Program-made: the position numbers and the translations under genes | Shown: one piece after another, positions 1-8,886 of the stretch | Position numbering within the stretch: position 1 is the stretch's first letter | Layout: each line of letters opens with the position of its first letter | From: GCA-2733415 sp964276095 | GTDB lineage: Bacteria; Bacteroidota; Bacteroidia; Flavobacteriales; Flavobacteriaceae | DNA length: 64,000 bases | Direction of reading: 5' to 3' | Assembly (NCBI GenBank): GCA_964276095.1 | Contig: CAXYDR010000001.1 | Span: 1 to 64,000 of the forward strand | The notes under the pieces: model-generated | Seen by the model: the letters and a program-made list of their open reading frames with translations, nothing else | Told to the model about the DNA's origin: nothing | The model's database searches: none

Positions 1-186
1 GCCCATTCTATCCCTACTTGTCAAAAATGAATTAAGAGCAAATTGTTTAAAGATTACTATAAGTTCTATTAACATCGAATATATTAGTTTCATGAGCTAA
101 TTTAAAAGAAAGGATATGTAGCTATTTCTATTAAACTTTATAGATAGTAAAATACTATCTTGCTTTATCAGCGTTAAAATAGAATT

Positions 187-237
187 AAAAAAAAAAAAAG
201 AAATGGAGATAGTATAAAACTACCTCCATTTCTTTTT
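187..237 (-). terminator. Intrinsic terminator of the 257-1675 gene
   Basis: A 17-bp nearly perfect inverted repeat (arms 198-214 and 219-235) lies just downstream of the minus-strand stop at 257. It is followed on the minus strand by a long U-run (A-run 188-199 on the plus strand). This is a textbook intrinsic terminator. Positions 1-186 hold no gene I can support. Confidence 0.8.
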
Positions 238-256
238 AGTGTTAGAGTTTAATAAG

Positions 257-1675
257 TTACTTTATAACTACACTTAAACGTTCTACAGTACAATCAGATA
301 CACCTGATACATTATTAATTGAAATGCAAACTTCAATATAGTCGTTAGGGTCTAACGTTACAATTCCAGCTATAGCAAAATTACCGACATCATTTTTTGA
401 AAACCTACGCTCTGCTGAAATAGCAGGAACTAATGCTCCGTTTTTAAATATATGAAACTCATATATTCTTGCATTATTTACAGTGTGGTTTAAAGTTCCA
501 GTACAGATAAGTTCAAATTCTTTACATTTTGCTCCTACATAAGTTAACTTATTGTTTGCTGCGGTGGTTCTAAATAAATTACTAGCTGTAGTTGTTCCTG
601 AAATTCCTACAGCAACATTACTAGTTACTAATGGGGTAACTATTGTATTATTAACCATGTAATAATACCCGCAGGCATCGTTGTCTGATTCCGAAGTTAT
701 TGATGTAGAATCAATAGTCCAATCATTATTGAAATTAAACTGATTAGAAGCTGTTGTATATTTATTAACATATGTTCCAGTACCATCAAATACAACACCA
801 GTCATGATGCCTCTATTTAGAGTAGGGTTTGCACTAACATCAATAGCTGTTTTTCCTGAATAAACATTAGAGAAACCACTTTCTTTTTCGATAATATCAA
901 ATGCTCCAGTAAATGTTTCATAAGTTCCATTATTACTGTCGAGCCATTCTTGATTATTTAGTATCAAATTTTTGATGCCATCAAATGTAACTCCTGTTGT
1001 ATTTCCTTTGTACTCACAATTTGTAAATGAAACCAACTCATACCCCTTAATAGTTCCTAGACTAGTTGAGTTAATGACGTCTACTGCAATAACAAGTAAT
1101 TCTTCAGTTTTAGCAGAATCATCTAAATTAAAGAGCATACCGCCAGAAGCATTTAAAGTTATATTTTTTAATTCCCCTCCTTTATTTCCAACAAATAACG
1201 ATCCCGTAGCTTTACTGATAATATCCTCACCAATATCGTTACCGATAATAGTGGCGTTATTAAGGTTTAAAGAATTGGCCATAATAATATTACCATTAAT
1301 TTCATATAATACATTCTCATTTAAAGTGATTGTACTACTAACTGCTGTAGGGAAATCTGCCTCGCTTTTAACTAATACATAGTTATCTCGACGAATTGTA
1401 TCAGCAAGTATTTCCTTCCATGAAGAGCTATCAAAATCATAGTAATAAAAGGAATCTAAATCAACATCAAAAACTAATAAACCTTCGGCAGGCGTACTGA
1501 TAGCGTTTCTTTGTATAGTCGTCATTCTAGGGGCTAAAAGGCCTTGTGTAGTAGACGTCACATCTAATATTGAAGATTGATTGGGAGAAGTTGTTCCTAT
1601 TCCAACTTGAGCATATGTTGGTAAGTAAAGCATACTTACAATTAAAACTGAAAATATTGTGTTTTTTTGAAACAT
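257..1675 (-). CDS. Secreted surface protein of unknown function
   Basis: A 472-residue protein with a Sec signal peptide (hydrophobic residues 7-19, cleavage after A22, mature start QVGIGTTSPN). The mature N-terminus, followed by 'SILDVTSTTQGLLAPRMT', is a very common start of large Bacteroidota surface proteins. The middle (about 100-330) is rich in Asn, Thr, Gly and beta-strand-like repeats ('LNLNNATIIGN'), as in beta-helix proteins. The last 130 residues look like a beta-sandwich. No catalytic motif and no T9SS sorting domain was seen. It is a single-gene unit with its own terminator. Function is unknown; an exported structural or adhesive role is an inference. Confidence 0.75.
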   Translation of the reverse strand: MFQKNTIFSVLIVSMLYLPTYAQVGIGTTSPNQSSILDVTSTTQGLLAPRMTTIQRNAISTPAEGLLVFDVDLDSFYYYDFDSSSWKEILADTIRRDNYVLVKSEADFPTAVSSTITLNENVLYEINGNIIMANSLNLNNATIIGNDIGEDIISKATGSLFVGNKGGELKNITLNASGGMLFNLDDSAKTEELLVIAVDVINSTSLGTIKGYELVSFTNCEYKGNTTGVTFDGIKNLILNNQEWLDSNNGTYETFTGAFDIIEKESGFSNVYSGKTAIDVSANPTLNRGIMTGVVFDGTGTYVNKYTTASNQFNFNNDWTIDSTSITSESDNDACGYYYMVNNTIVTPLVTSNVAVGISGTTTASNLFRTTAANNKLTYVGAKCKEFELICTGTLNHTVNNARIYEFHIFKNGALVPAISAERRFSKNDVGNFAIAGIVTLDPNDYIEVCISINNVSGVSDCTVERLSVVIK

Positions 1676-1800
1676 ACGAAATATTGGTTTTGTGTATTAG
1701 TATTCCTTTACTAATATGTTCCCAAAAAAAATAAAACGTTACCCTTTAAATATATAAATTTTATTTAATTCCTTTGAAGTTAGTTGTGAAACATATATTT

Positions 1801-1841
1801 AAGCCATATAAACAACTGTTTTTTTGTTGTTTATATGGCTT
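1801..1841 (-). terminator. Hairpin terminator of the sigma/DUF4252 operon
   Basis: 16-bp perfect arms (1801-1816 and 1826-1841) around a 9-nt loop lie 49 bp beyond the minus-strand stop at 1890. The following minus-strand sequence is AT-rich but not a clean U-run, so termination efficiency is uncertain. Confidence 0.6.
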
Positions 1842-1889
1842 ATTGTTTACTAACTCTTAATATGAATACTAACTTAATGTATTTTAATA

Positions 1890-2447
1890 TTATTTATTAA
1901 GTGTGTTGTTTTTAAAGATTTCTGATATTCCATTCAATTGTTCTGTATCAAAATCAGAGTTTTTAAATACTTCAACTAAACTTAGTAATTGTGAAGGGTT
2001 TATACCTCTACCTAATAAACGAACAATTACAAATCCTTTAGAATTATCGCTTCCAAAAACGACAACTTCATCTATAGATTTATCAGAGCCAAGGTACTTT
2101 ATAATTGCTCCTTGTTTATCGGCTCCATATTTGATAAGTGTTTTATAGGAATCATTGGCTAAAATAGTTTTTATTTTAAGCCTTTCAGTCTCATATATAG
2201 AACTGTTATCATCAGTTTTGTTAAACCCTAATACGTTAAGTTTTCCAATTGAATTATAAGCTTTCTTTTGTTTTTCTGTAAGTGTATTTTCGTCAATTTT
2301 TAAAGCGCTTGATGGTATATCTATAGCTATAAAGTTTTGATTTTCTTGATTGTCAACATAATACTTCTGTAATGAAGGTTCAGAGTCACAGCTTATAAAT
2401 ATGATTCCAATAATAAGTGTTGTAAATATTAATTTGATTGATTTCAT
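1890..2447 (-). CDS. DUF4252-family lipoprotein
   Basis: A 185-residue protein with a lipoprotein signal (hydrophobic residues 7-18, lipobox FISC, C20). The mature part has the layout of the Bacteroidota DUF4252 family: a segment ending '...VLGFNKTDD', a segment about tolerance ('YKTLIKYGADKQG'), and a C-terminal 'LVEVFKNSDFD' helix. The family's function is unknown. It is the last gene of a four-gene minus-strand unit (sigma factor, anti-sigma candidate, DUF4252, DUF4252), and a 14-bp intercistronic hairpin separates it from its paralogue upstream. It is probably a target or output of the ECF system; that is inferred from position only. Confidence 0.75.
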   Translation of the reverse strand: MKSIKLIFTTLIIGIIFISCDSEPSLQKYYVDNQENQNFIAIDIPSSALKIDENTLTEKQKKAYNSIGKLNVLGFNKTDDNSSIYETERLKIKTILANDSYKTLIKYGADKQGAIIKYLGSDKSIDEVVVFGSDNSKGFVIVRLLGRGINPSQLLSLVEVFKNSDFDTEQLNGISEIFKNNTLNK

Positions 2448-2461
2448 TTGATTGATGTTTT

Positions 2462-2500
2462 AATCCATCTCAATTATATTTAATAAAATTGAGATGGATT
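2462..2500 (-). other. Intercistronic hairpin between the two DUF4252 genes
   Basis: 14-bp perfect inverted repeat (2462-2475 and 2487-2500, 11-nt loop). It lies 6 bp after the stop of the upstream gene and 14 bp before the ATG of the downstream one. No U-run follows on the minus strand, so it suits an mRNA-stabilising or processing hairpin better than a terminator. Confidence 0.6.
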
Positions 2501-2506
2501 TGTGAA

Positions 2507-3046
2507 TTATTTTCTTTTAGCTTTCTTTAAGTGTTCTCCTCCAGGGATGTTCATTTCTTTGGTTAACTTAGAAACCTGTTTAAGGTCAAAATCACCAGTT
2601 AATGAAAGTAATACTGTTTCAATTTCTTTCCCATCAACCTTAAGGTCAGTACCTTTTACAAACATTAATAGTTCGCTAACTCTATTAGAGTTACTTCCTT
2701 CTTTCATGTAAAACTTTACATTTGTATCACCGTCCTTTACACGCATTAGCTCTTGTAAACTTGTTTTTTTAAGGTAGCTACTCATCATGTTTTGCATTTT
2801 TGATGTATTTGCTGAATTCTTGCTTACAAAAACTTTTAAACTTGTAATGTTTTTAATTAAGTTGATGTATTCATTTGCTTCAGGATCATCAGTACTTACA
2901 TCGATTTTACTCATTAAGTTGAACATGTTCGCATCAACTATTACTGAAGTAATACCATCTTGATCTTCTAATTTGTCAAAATAATTTTGTGCATTTGTAA
3001 GAATTGGTAACAATGCTATTCCTAATATTAATATAACTTTTTTCAT
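2507..3046 (-). CDS. DUF4252 domain-containing secreted protein
   Basis: A 179-residue protein with a Sec signal peptide ending near '...LPILTNAQ'. The mature region starts 'NYFDKLEDQDGITSVIVDANMF', typical of DUF4252: a short folded domain with a middle 'LKVFVSKN' strand and an 'ELLMFVKG' strand. The tail is basic ('GGEHLKKAKRK'). Unlike its downstream paralogue it has no lipobox, so it should be periplasmic. It follows the anti-sigma candidate by 18 bp. DUF4252 proteins commonly sit next to ECF sigma factors in Flavobacteriia, as here; their biochemical role is not known. Confidence 0.8.
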   Translation of the reverse strand: MKKVILILGIALLPILTNAQNYFDKLEDQDGITSVIVDANMFNLMSKIDVSTDDPEANEYINLIKNITSLKVFVSKNSANTSKMQNMMSSYLKKTSLQELMRVKDGDTNVKFYMKEGSNSNRVSELLMFVKGTDLKVDGKEIETVLLSLTGDFDLKQVSKLTKEMNIPGGEHLKKAKRK

Positions 3047-3064
3047 TTTTTATTTTTTAATTGA

Positions 3065-3496
3065 TTATTTATTTGATTTAAAAATTTGATTTTTAGTGTT
3101 TTCAAATTCATTTAAATATCCTACTTTTTCAGCTCCGATATTAAAATTACTTGAAACTAACTGTAATGCTTTTTTAGTTTGATAATAGGCTAGTAAAGCT
3201 TCTTCCTCTTGTGTATTAGATTTCACATTGTTATAGGTGTAAAATCCAAATGCTAATACAAAACTCGCTGCAACTGTAAACCATTTATAATAACTTTTTC
3301 TAGGTTTTAATGGTATTGTTTTATGCGATATTTCATTTTTAGCAGCAGTAAAATATTCAAATAAATACTTGTATTGCTCTAAATGTGGCGCCACATTTTT
3401 TGAAGAAAAATAACTGCGCAATTCTTTTTCTTCAACAATAGAAGTTTCGGCTTCTAAATACTTTTCTATTAATTTATCTATGTTATTTAATTCCAT
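3065..3496 (-). CDS. Putative anti-sigma factor (single-pass membrane protein)
   Basis: A 143-residue protein. Residues 1-65 are charged and cytoplasmic-looking ('LIEKYLEAETSIVEEKELRSYF', typical of Bacteroidota anti-sigma N-termini). One membrane helix follows (about 70-86, 'WFTVAASFVLAFGFYTYNN'), then a 55-residue periplasmic tail. Its start overlaps the end of the sigma-factor gene by 14 bp (3483-3496), indicating translational coupling. The size, topology and overlap are those of an anti-sigma factor. No zinc-binding HxxxCxxC motif is present, so it would not be a classical ZAS protein. The role is inferred. Confidence 0.65.
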   Translation of the reverse strand: MELNNIDKLIEKYLEAETSIVEEKELRSYFSSKNVAPHLEQYKYLFEYFTAAKNEISHKTIPLKPRKSYYKWFTVAASFVLAFGFYTYNNVKSNTQEEEALLAYYQTKKALQLVSSNFNIGAEKVGYLNEFENTKNQIFKSNK

Positions 3497-3992
3497 AGTT
3501 GTGTTTTTTTATCAGCTGTTCCCTAATTGTTTTACGTGCTCTTGAAAGACTTACTCTAATTGCTGTTTCTTTCATATCTAGCACTTTTGCTATATCAGAA
3601 AATTCATACTGTTCTATATCCCTTAACTGCATTACCATTTGCTGTTGTTGTGGTAATTTCCTCATTAATTTGCTAACCCAAGCTAAACTATCTTGCTGTT
3701 CAATCTGTTTTTGTAAAGCAATAGATTCATCTTTATAATTATTATGAACAATCCTTAAATTTTGAGCTTGTTTAGATTTTAATCTATCAAAACAATAATT
3801 TTTTGTCATGGTCATGGCAAATGCCTCAGTGTTTTTATAACCAGCTATTTTCGTTTTATTTGCCCATAATTTTAACAGTATTTCCTGTGTTGCATCTTCG
3901 GCTTCTTCATTAGATACTAGCAAACGCTTTGCCAAACGGTACATTTTGTCCTTAAAAGGTAATACCAAGTTTAAAAAAGCAGTTTGATTCAT
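3483..3992 (-). CDS. RNA polymerase ECF-type sigma-70 factor
   Basis: A 169-residue two-domain sigma factor. Region 2 spans about 10-75 ('MYRLAKRLLVSNEEAEDATQ' and 'FAMTMTKNYCFDRLKSK', the core-binding and -10-recognition helices). Region 4 spans about 105-160 ('LPQQQQMVMQLRDIEQYEF' then 'ETAIRVSLSRARKTIREQL', a helix-turn-helix). There is no region 1.1 or 3, as expected for an ECF factor. It heads the operon with the overlapping anti-sigma candidate and two DUF4252 genes, and is divergent from the S41 protease at 4155. The signal it responds to cannot be read from the sequence. Confidence 0.92.
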   Translation of the reverse strand: MNQTAFLNLVLPFKDKMYRLAKRLLVSNEEAEDATQEILLKLWANKTKIAGYKNTEAFAMTMTKNYCFDRLKSKQAQNLRIVHNNYKDESIALQKQIEQQDSLAWVSKLMRKLPQQQQMVMQLRDIEQYEFSDIAKVLDMKETAIRVSLSRARKTIREQLIKKHNYGIK

Positions 3993-4154
3993 TTAGTTTT
4001 ATAGTTGTTCTTATATGTAAGACGATTCAATTTCTATTTTGTAACAATAAATGGCGTATTTTATTGAAATTACTATTAAATTAGACTTCACAATTTTTAA
4101 GTTCAATTTAAATTGTACGACTGATAAGTTACTATATATACTAAAACCTCAAAA

Positions 4155-5618
4155 ATGAAACGATTTAAGTACATTCAAATAGTTATAATTTTAATTGCAT
4201 TTACCTTAACAGCTTGTTTTGATGATAATGATGATGTAATTAATCCTACATCAACTACAGAAATTGGAGACTTTGTTTGGAAAGGAATGAATAGTTATTA
4301 TTTATATAAAGACAATGTCCCTGATTTAGCGGATAATAGGTTTGCTACTCAAGGAGATTTGAATAATTATATTAACGGTTTTTCGTCTCCTAAAACACTC
4401 TTTGAAAATTTAGTGTATGATAGACCAACAACTGATAAGTTTAGTTGGATTGTTAGTGATTATGTTGCTTTAGAAGCTTCTTTTGCTGGAGTTTCAAAAA
4501 AGAATGGAATGTCATTTGGTTTTTTTGTTGACCCAGATTCTAATAGTAATAAGGCCTATGGTTATGTTCGATTTGTATTACCAAACTCAAATGCCGCTAA
4601 TAACGGAATCATTAGAGGAGTTATATTTAACCGAGTTAATGGAGTTCAAATAACTTATGATAATGTAACAAATCAGATTGATAGTGAAACAATATCTTCT
4701 TTAAATGAAGATTCTTATTCAATTGAGTTGGCTACTTATAATGGATTGTTAGTTACACCAACTGGTAGTTCTGTTACATTAACGAAATCTATATTAACAG
4801 AAAACCCAATTTTACAATCATCAGTATTAGAAGTGAATACTATTAAAATAGGGTATTTGATGTACAATTCTTTTATTGCTAACTATGATGATCAATTAAA
4901 TGCTGTATTTGCAAATTTTCAAGCAAATGGAGTAACTCAATTGGTGTTAGATTTTAGATACAATCCTGGAGGGTCTGTTCATAGTGCTATAACATTATCG
5001 AGTTTGGTTACAGGACAATTTGCAAATCAGATATTTAGTACAGAACAATGGAATGCTAAATGGCAAAGTTATTATTTACAGAATGATCCAGCTAAATTAA
5101 TTAATACGTTTGTTACTGAAACAAGAAGCGGACAATCTTTAAATAGTTTAAATCTAACTAAGGTTTATGTAATAACTACAGGTCGTTCTGCGTCAGCAAG
5201 TGAATTGGTAATAAATGGTTTGAATCCGTATATTGATGTAGTACAAATAGGTACAGCAACTACAGGTAAGTTTCAGGCTTCGGTAACTTTATATGATTCA
5301 CTTAATTTCGGAAAATCTGGGGCGAATCCTGGACATAAATATGCAATGCAACCATTGGTGTTAAAATCATTAAATAGCATAGGATTTACGGATTATTTTA
5401 ATGGGTTTAGCCCAGATCCAACAATGGAATTATCAGAAGATTTTAGTAATATGGATGTTTTGGGTAATGAAACAGAACCTTTATTGGCATTAGCAATAGC
5501 AGATATTACTGGTTCTGGAAAAGCAGCACTTTTGACAAATAAAGAAAAATTGAATAAGATAAAAACTATCGATTTTTCCAACCATCCTTTAGAAAGTACA
5601 ATGCATATTGGAAAATAA
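4155..5618 (+). CDS. S41-family peptidase lipoprotein
   Basis: A 487-residue lipoprotein (lipobox LTAC, C21, followed by acidic 'FDDNDD', which resembles the flavobacterial surface-export signal). A PDZ-like region spans about 110-215. The tail-specific-protease core includes 'LVLDFRYNPGGSVHSA' near 260 and the nucleophile motif 'GRSASASE' at 343-350. By alignment with E. coli Tsp (Ser430/Lys455) the catalytic pair is Ser347 and Lys372 ('TTGKFQ'), with the same 25-residue spacing. It is divergent from the ECF sigma operon, across a 162-bp gap that must hold both promoters. It may be regulated by that system, or process envelope proteins for it; both ideas are inferred from position. Confidence 0.88.
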   Translation: MKRFKYIQIVIILIAFTLTACFDDNDDVINPTSTTEIGDFVWKGMNSYYLYKDNVPDLADNRFATQGDLNNYINGFSSPKTLFENLVYDRPTTDKFSWIVSDYVALEASFAGVSKKNGMSFGFFVDPDSNSNKAYGYVRFVLPNSNAANNGIIRGVIFNRVNGVQITYDNVTNQIDSETISSLNEDSYSIELATYNGLLVTPTGSSVTLTKSILTENPILQSSVLEVNTIKIGYLMYNSFIANYDDQLNAVFANFQANGVTQLVLDFRYNPGGSVHSAITLSSLVTGQFANQIFSTEQWNAKWQSYYLQNDPAKLINTFVTETRSGQSLNSLNLTKVYVITTGRSASASELVINGLNPYIDVVQIGTATTGKFQASVTLYDSLNFGKSGANPGHKYAMQPLVLKSLNSIGFTDYFNGFSPDPTMELSEDFSNMDVLGNETEPLLALAIADITGSGKAALLTNKEKLNKIKTIDFSNHPLESTMHIGK

Positions 5619-5640
5619 TTATACTTTATATTATAGCAAT

Positions 5641-5673
5641 AAAAAATGCCTTTCAAACTGAAAGGCATTTTTT
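5641..5673. terminator. Bidirectional intrinsic terminator
   Basis: A 14-bp perfect stem (5641-5654 and 5660-5673) with a 5-nt loop, flanked by A-run and T-run, sits between the convergent S41 gene (ends 5618) and the BtuG-like gene (ends 5694). It can serve both strands. Confidence 0.9.
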
Positions 5674-5693
5674 GGTAATAAGGGGTAATAATA

Positions 5694-6767
5694 TTAGTTG
5701 AAATATATTTTAGAAGAACCAACCTTTAAAGCCTTAGTATCAACTAAAGTATAAGTTGAATCATCATATATAACTAATTCACCAGTTCCTGCACCAAAAT
5801 CAGCAGTAGTACCATAAATATAACCGTTTTTAACTGCTAGTCCTTCGTATAAGGTATCATCAATAACTTGAGTGATTGGCAATGTAGTATCAGTTTCATT
5901 CATTTTAAATACTCTAGAATTTGCGTAATAATAAACCATTCCATTATCATATGCAATAGTACTTGGAAACTCATCCGTAGGAAATGCTAAAGATAGTTCT
6001 ACGATATCTGTACTTGTGTTTATTTTTTGTAAAAAAGCTCCTGTATTCCCTGTTGGGTTCCAATTAGAATCATAGGTAGTAGTACCTTCTGATATTGCCC
6101 AAATATTATTCGATGTATCAAATACCATTTCATCTGGTGTAGCTCCAACTGTTATCGATGAAATAGCATTGGTAGTTAAGTCTATCATATTAATAACGCT
6201 GTTAGCCCCCCATTTATGTGAAATATATAACTTATTATTAATAGCTAATATTTTCTCTGGTCCTTTCTCTATAGCGATCGTAGAGTTTACGGTATTAGTA
6301 GCTACATCAATTACCGCAATAAAATCATCGGTTGCATCTGAACTATCTCCCCAATTGGTAACATAACCCTTTCCGTTCGTAAAAACCATATTACGTGGAT
6401 TATTTAAACCAGTGTCAATTGTTGCAACTTTAATGAAAGTGTAACGATCTACAACTTCAATTTTATGAGAACCATTTACTACGATGTATGCTAAGTTGTT
6501 ATAAAATGCAATGCTTTGTGCTGTATCTCCTAAAGGAGCATTGTTATTTTGAAGAGAAAAAATTCCATTCTCAATTGTAGAAAAATCATTTGATACAAAT
6601 GAAATAGAGGCATTACCTTGTAGGAAGTTACCTTCATTGTTTACTAAGATTCCATTTTCATAAGCTCCTAAAGCAACTGGTTGAAAATTTACTCCTTCAT
6701 CATCAGAACATGAGGTGAATGTAAGTACTGCGGCAAAAAGGCCTAAAATTATTTTTTTTGTGTTCAT
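5694..6767 (-). CDS. BtuG-like surface lipoprotein, YncE/DUF5074-type beta-propeller
   Basis: A 357-residue lipoprotein (lipobox FTSC, C20) with 'SDDE' directly after the cysteine, matching the flavobacterial lipoprotein surface-export signal. The mature part is a repeating beta-propeller of the YncE/DUF5074 type ('NNLAYIVVNGSHKIEVVDRY', 'GKGYVTNWGDSS', 'KLYISHKWG'), each blade about 40-45 residues. It starts 3 bp after the stop of the BtuB-type receptor, in the same riboswitch-controlled transcript. In Bacteroides, the propeller lipoprotein BtuG sits on BtuB and captures B12 from the medium. This gene has the same fold, topology and neighbour. The assignment is strong by context but not proven by sequence identity. 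Confidence 0.8.
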   Translation of the reverse strand: MNTKKIILGLFAAVLTFTSCSDDEGVNFQPVALGAYENGILVNNEGNFLQGNASISFVSNDFSTIENGIFSLQNNNAPLGDTAQSIAFYNNLAYIVVNGSHKIEVVDRYTFIKVATIDTGLNNPRNMVFTNGKGYVTNWGDSSDATDDFIAVIDVATNTVNSTIAIEKGPEKILAINNKLYISHKWGANSVINMIDLTTNAISSITVGATPDEMVFDTSNNIWAISEGTTTYDSNWNPTGNTGAFLQKINTSTDIVELSLAFPTDEFPSTIAYDNGMVYYYANSRVFKMNETDTTLPITQVIDDTLYEGLAVKNGYIYGTTADFGAGTGELVIYDDSTYTLVDTKALKVGSSKIYFN

Positions 6768-6770
6768 AAC

Positions 6771-8609
6771 TTAATTGTATTTGTAATTTATTGATATTAA
6801 AAAGTTTCTATTTGGCATTGGACGAGATGGAACTACCTCGTATTTTTTATTTAATATATTATTAACTCTACCAGAGAGTATAAAGTTATTTTTATTGATA
6901 CTGAAATTATACAATACACCAACATTTGCTATTGAGTATCCTAATAAACTGGTAGTATTATTACCATTAGTAAAAATAGCATCAGTAAACACGTTTTCAT
7001 AAAAAGCAGTGTACTTTTTGAAATGATAGCTTATAGTTCCATTAGCTTTATGTAGTGGTACATAAATAAGTTGCTTGTCAGTTTTTTGATCAATAGCTTT
7101 TACATAAGCATAGGTTCCAGAAATATTTATGTGATGTTTTTTATATTGAAATTCAGTTTTCACAGTAGCCTCAATACCATAATTTTTTACATTAGAAATA
7201 TTACCAGGACGCCAGATACCGCTGTTATTTGGAGCCCATTTAATCATGTCCTTGGTATCAATATAAAAAGCTGCTAATTGTAGGCTACTTTTCTGATATT
7301 TAAAAAACTGGTTAAAATTAGCCTGATAAGATGTTTCGGGTAGTAAATCAGGGTTTCCTAAACCATCCCAGTATAAATCGTTATAGGTAGGTGTTCGAAA
7401 ATTTTTAGATCCGTTTGCTCCAATTGTATACCATTTAAACAACTTATAATTTACATCTAAAGAGCCTATTAAAGGAACCTTAAATGTGTTTGTAGCTTCT
7501 TTACGACCTGTAATTGTATAACTAAATTTCTTAAATGGTTTATGAGTTAAGGATAGTATTCCTGCAATACTTCTACGTGTATTCTTACCAATATTATCGC
7601 CTTCTCCTTCAATTAAATTAGCATCTATAGCTCCTTTAATACTTAATTTATTGGAAAACTGATAATCTACATCAGCATTTGCTATAACACTACTTACCTC
7701 ACTACCAGAAAATAAATGTTTTTTGCGCTTATTCTCAAAATATTTAAATTCTTCTTCTAAGTTAGCAATTCTAATATTATATGTTGTTTTTGTAGCTTTT
7801 CTGTTCCAAGCCAACATAAAACGTCGGTTTTTATCTTCTAACCTACTTTTTGTTGGGACAGATATGGTTCTAGCAGAATTTCTATTGTTAGTGAAGTAAC
7901 TATAATATGCTTTTAGTATATCACGCTTTCCAATTTTATGAGCTGTATTAAATCCAACAGAAAAGTTTTCTACTTGTCCGTTATCATTAACTAAATCGGT
8001 ATCTAAAAAGGGATAATCATTTTCAGCTGCTTGATGTTTTATGAATCCGTTAAAATAACTTTCTTCATTTGCGATGGTTACATTACCAGATTGGGTGTAG
8101 TTATCATAACTACCAATAGCAGAACCTAAACTAAAAGTTTGTTTCTTTTTAAAGTCTATTTGATGTTGTAAGTGTATACTACCACCAATAGCACCACTTC
8201 CATAAAAGCTACTACCACCGCCACTTTTAACGGTAATTTCATTAAACCCGCCTAAACCAACATTATTGAAATCAGTTTGTCCAGTTGTTTGTGAGTTAAT
8301 GTTTATTCCATTCCAAATTACTGCAGTTTGTGAAGCATTTGTTCCTCTGAATGAAGGAGAACTAACCATTCCTAAACCATTTTCTTTTAAATAAAGAGAA
8401 CTGTGTTGGCGAAGCAAATCAGTAAATGAGCCATTGTAATTTTGTAATAAGGAATCAGATAGTTTTATAAGGATAGTTTTATCAACGGCTTTTTTTAAAC
8501 GCACATCTGATAGGGTTACCGTTTCTAATGTAACAATAGAATCCTGTTGCGCATACAAGGTTGTAAAGGCAAATACAGCTAAAACGAAAGATATAAATTT
8601 TCTAATCAT
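6771..8609 (-). CDS. btuB: TonB-dependent vitamin B12 receptor (BtuB-type)
   Basis: A 612-residue outer-membrane receptor. The signal peptide ends near 'TTLYAQ'. The plug domain (about 35-150) contains 'SFRGTNASQTAVIWNGI' and 'GGGSSFYGSGAIGGSIHL'. The 22-strand barrel follows and ends 'FLISINYKYN' with aromatic and hydrophobic alternation. The length matches BtuB (about 600 residues) and is far shorter than SusC-type receptors. A cobalamin riboswitch lies in its leader, and a BtuG-like lipoprotein follows in the same operon. Together these identify the substrate as cobalamin or another corrinoid. Uptake is TonB/ExbBD-powered; the energising complex is not in this window. Confidence 0.9.
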   Translation of the reverse strand: MIRKFISFVLAVFAFTTLYAQQDSIVTLETVTLSDVRLKKAVDKTILIKLSDSLLQNYNGSFTDLLRQHSSLYLKENGLGMVSSPSFRGTNASQTAVIWNGININSQTTGQTDFNNVGLGGFNEITVKSGGGSSFYGSGAIGGSIHLQHQIDFKKKQTFSLGSAIGSYDNYTQSGNVTIANEESYFNGFIKHQAAENDYPFLDTDLVNDNGQVENFSVGFNTAHKIGKRDILKAYYSYFTNNRNSARTISVPTKSRLEDKNRRFMLAWNRKATKTTYNIRIANLEEEFKYFENKRKKHLFSGSEVSSVIANADVDYQFSNKLSIKGAIDANLIEGEGDNIGKNTRRSIAGILSLTHKPFKKFSYTITGRKEATNTFKVPLIGSLDVNYKLFKWYTIGANGSKNFRTPTYNDLYWDGLGNPDLLPETSYQANFNQFFKYQKSSLQLAAFYIDTKDMIKWAPNNSGIWRPGNISNVKNYGIEATVKTEFQYKKHHINISGTYAYVKAIDQKTDKQLIYVPLHKANGTISYHFKKYTAFYENVFTDAIFTNGNNTTSLLGYSIANVGVLYNFSINKNNFILSGRVNNILNKKYEVVPSRPMPNRNFLISINYKYN

Positions 8610-8654
8610 AATATAAGCTGTCCTTCGCCAGAAAACAGTAAAATATTTAGTTTA

Positions 8655-8826
8655 TGAATTGGCAGGTCTCCTGACTTACATCTTATTGCTACCTTCCCAT
8701 CAAAATGACAGTGGTGTAAAGTGTACAATAAGTGCCTTTCGGCTAAGCTTACAGTTGCTGGGACAGTTTAAGTTTTTCACTTAATTCCCTTTTAATTTAA
8801 AACTGATTATTCAATTTTAAAACCAA
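8655..8826 (-). promoter_or_regulatory. Cobalamin (B12) riboswitch
   Basis: On the minus strand the leader carries the conserved aptamer landmarks in order: a GGGAA segment (about 8783-8792), the CCCAGCAACTG core (about 8753-8763), a CCACTG element (about 8710-8715), GGGAAGG (about 8693-8699) and the B12 box AGTCAGGAGACCTGCC (8661-8676). The B12 box ends about 50 bp upstream of the btuB ATG. High B12 should shut off btuB and the BtuG-like gene. No separate terminator hairpin was seen, so control is probably by sequestering the ribosome site. Confidence 0.95.
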
Positions 8827-8834
8827 ATTCGGCG

Positions 8835-8842
8835 CAAAAGTA
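8835..8842 (-). promoter_or_regulatory. Probable promoter -7 box of the btuB operon
   Basis: TACTTTTG on the minus strand matches the Bacteroidota -7 consensus TAnnTTTG exactly. It would start transcription a few bases downstream, right at the 5' edge of the riboswitch. No good -33 TTG was found at 19 bp spacing. Confidence 0.55.
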
Positions 8843-8886
8843 ATCTTTTTTATCCATTTTTGCAGTATAGAAATAATTAATATTAA

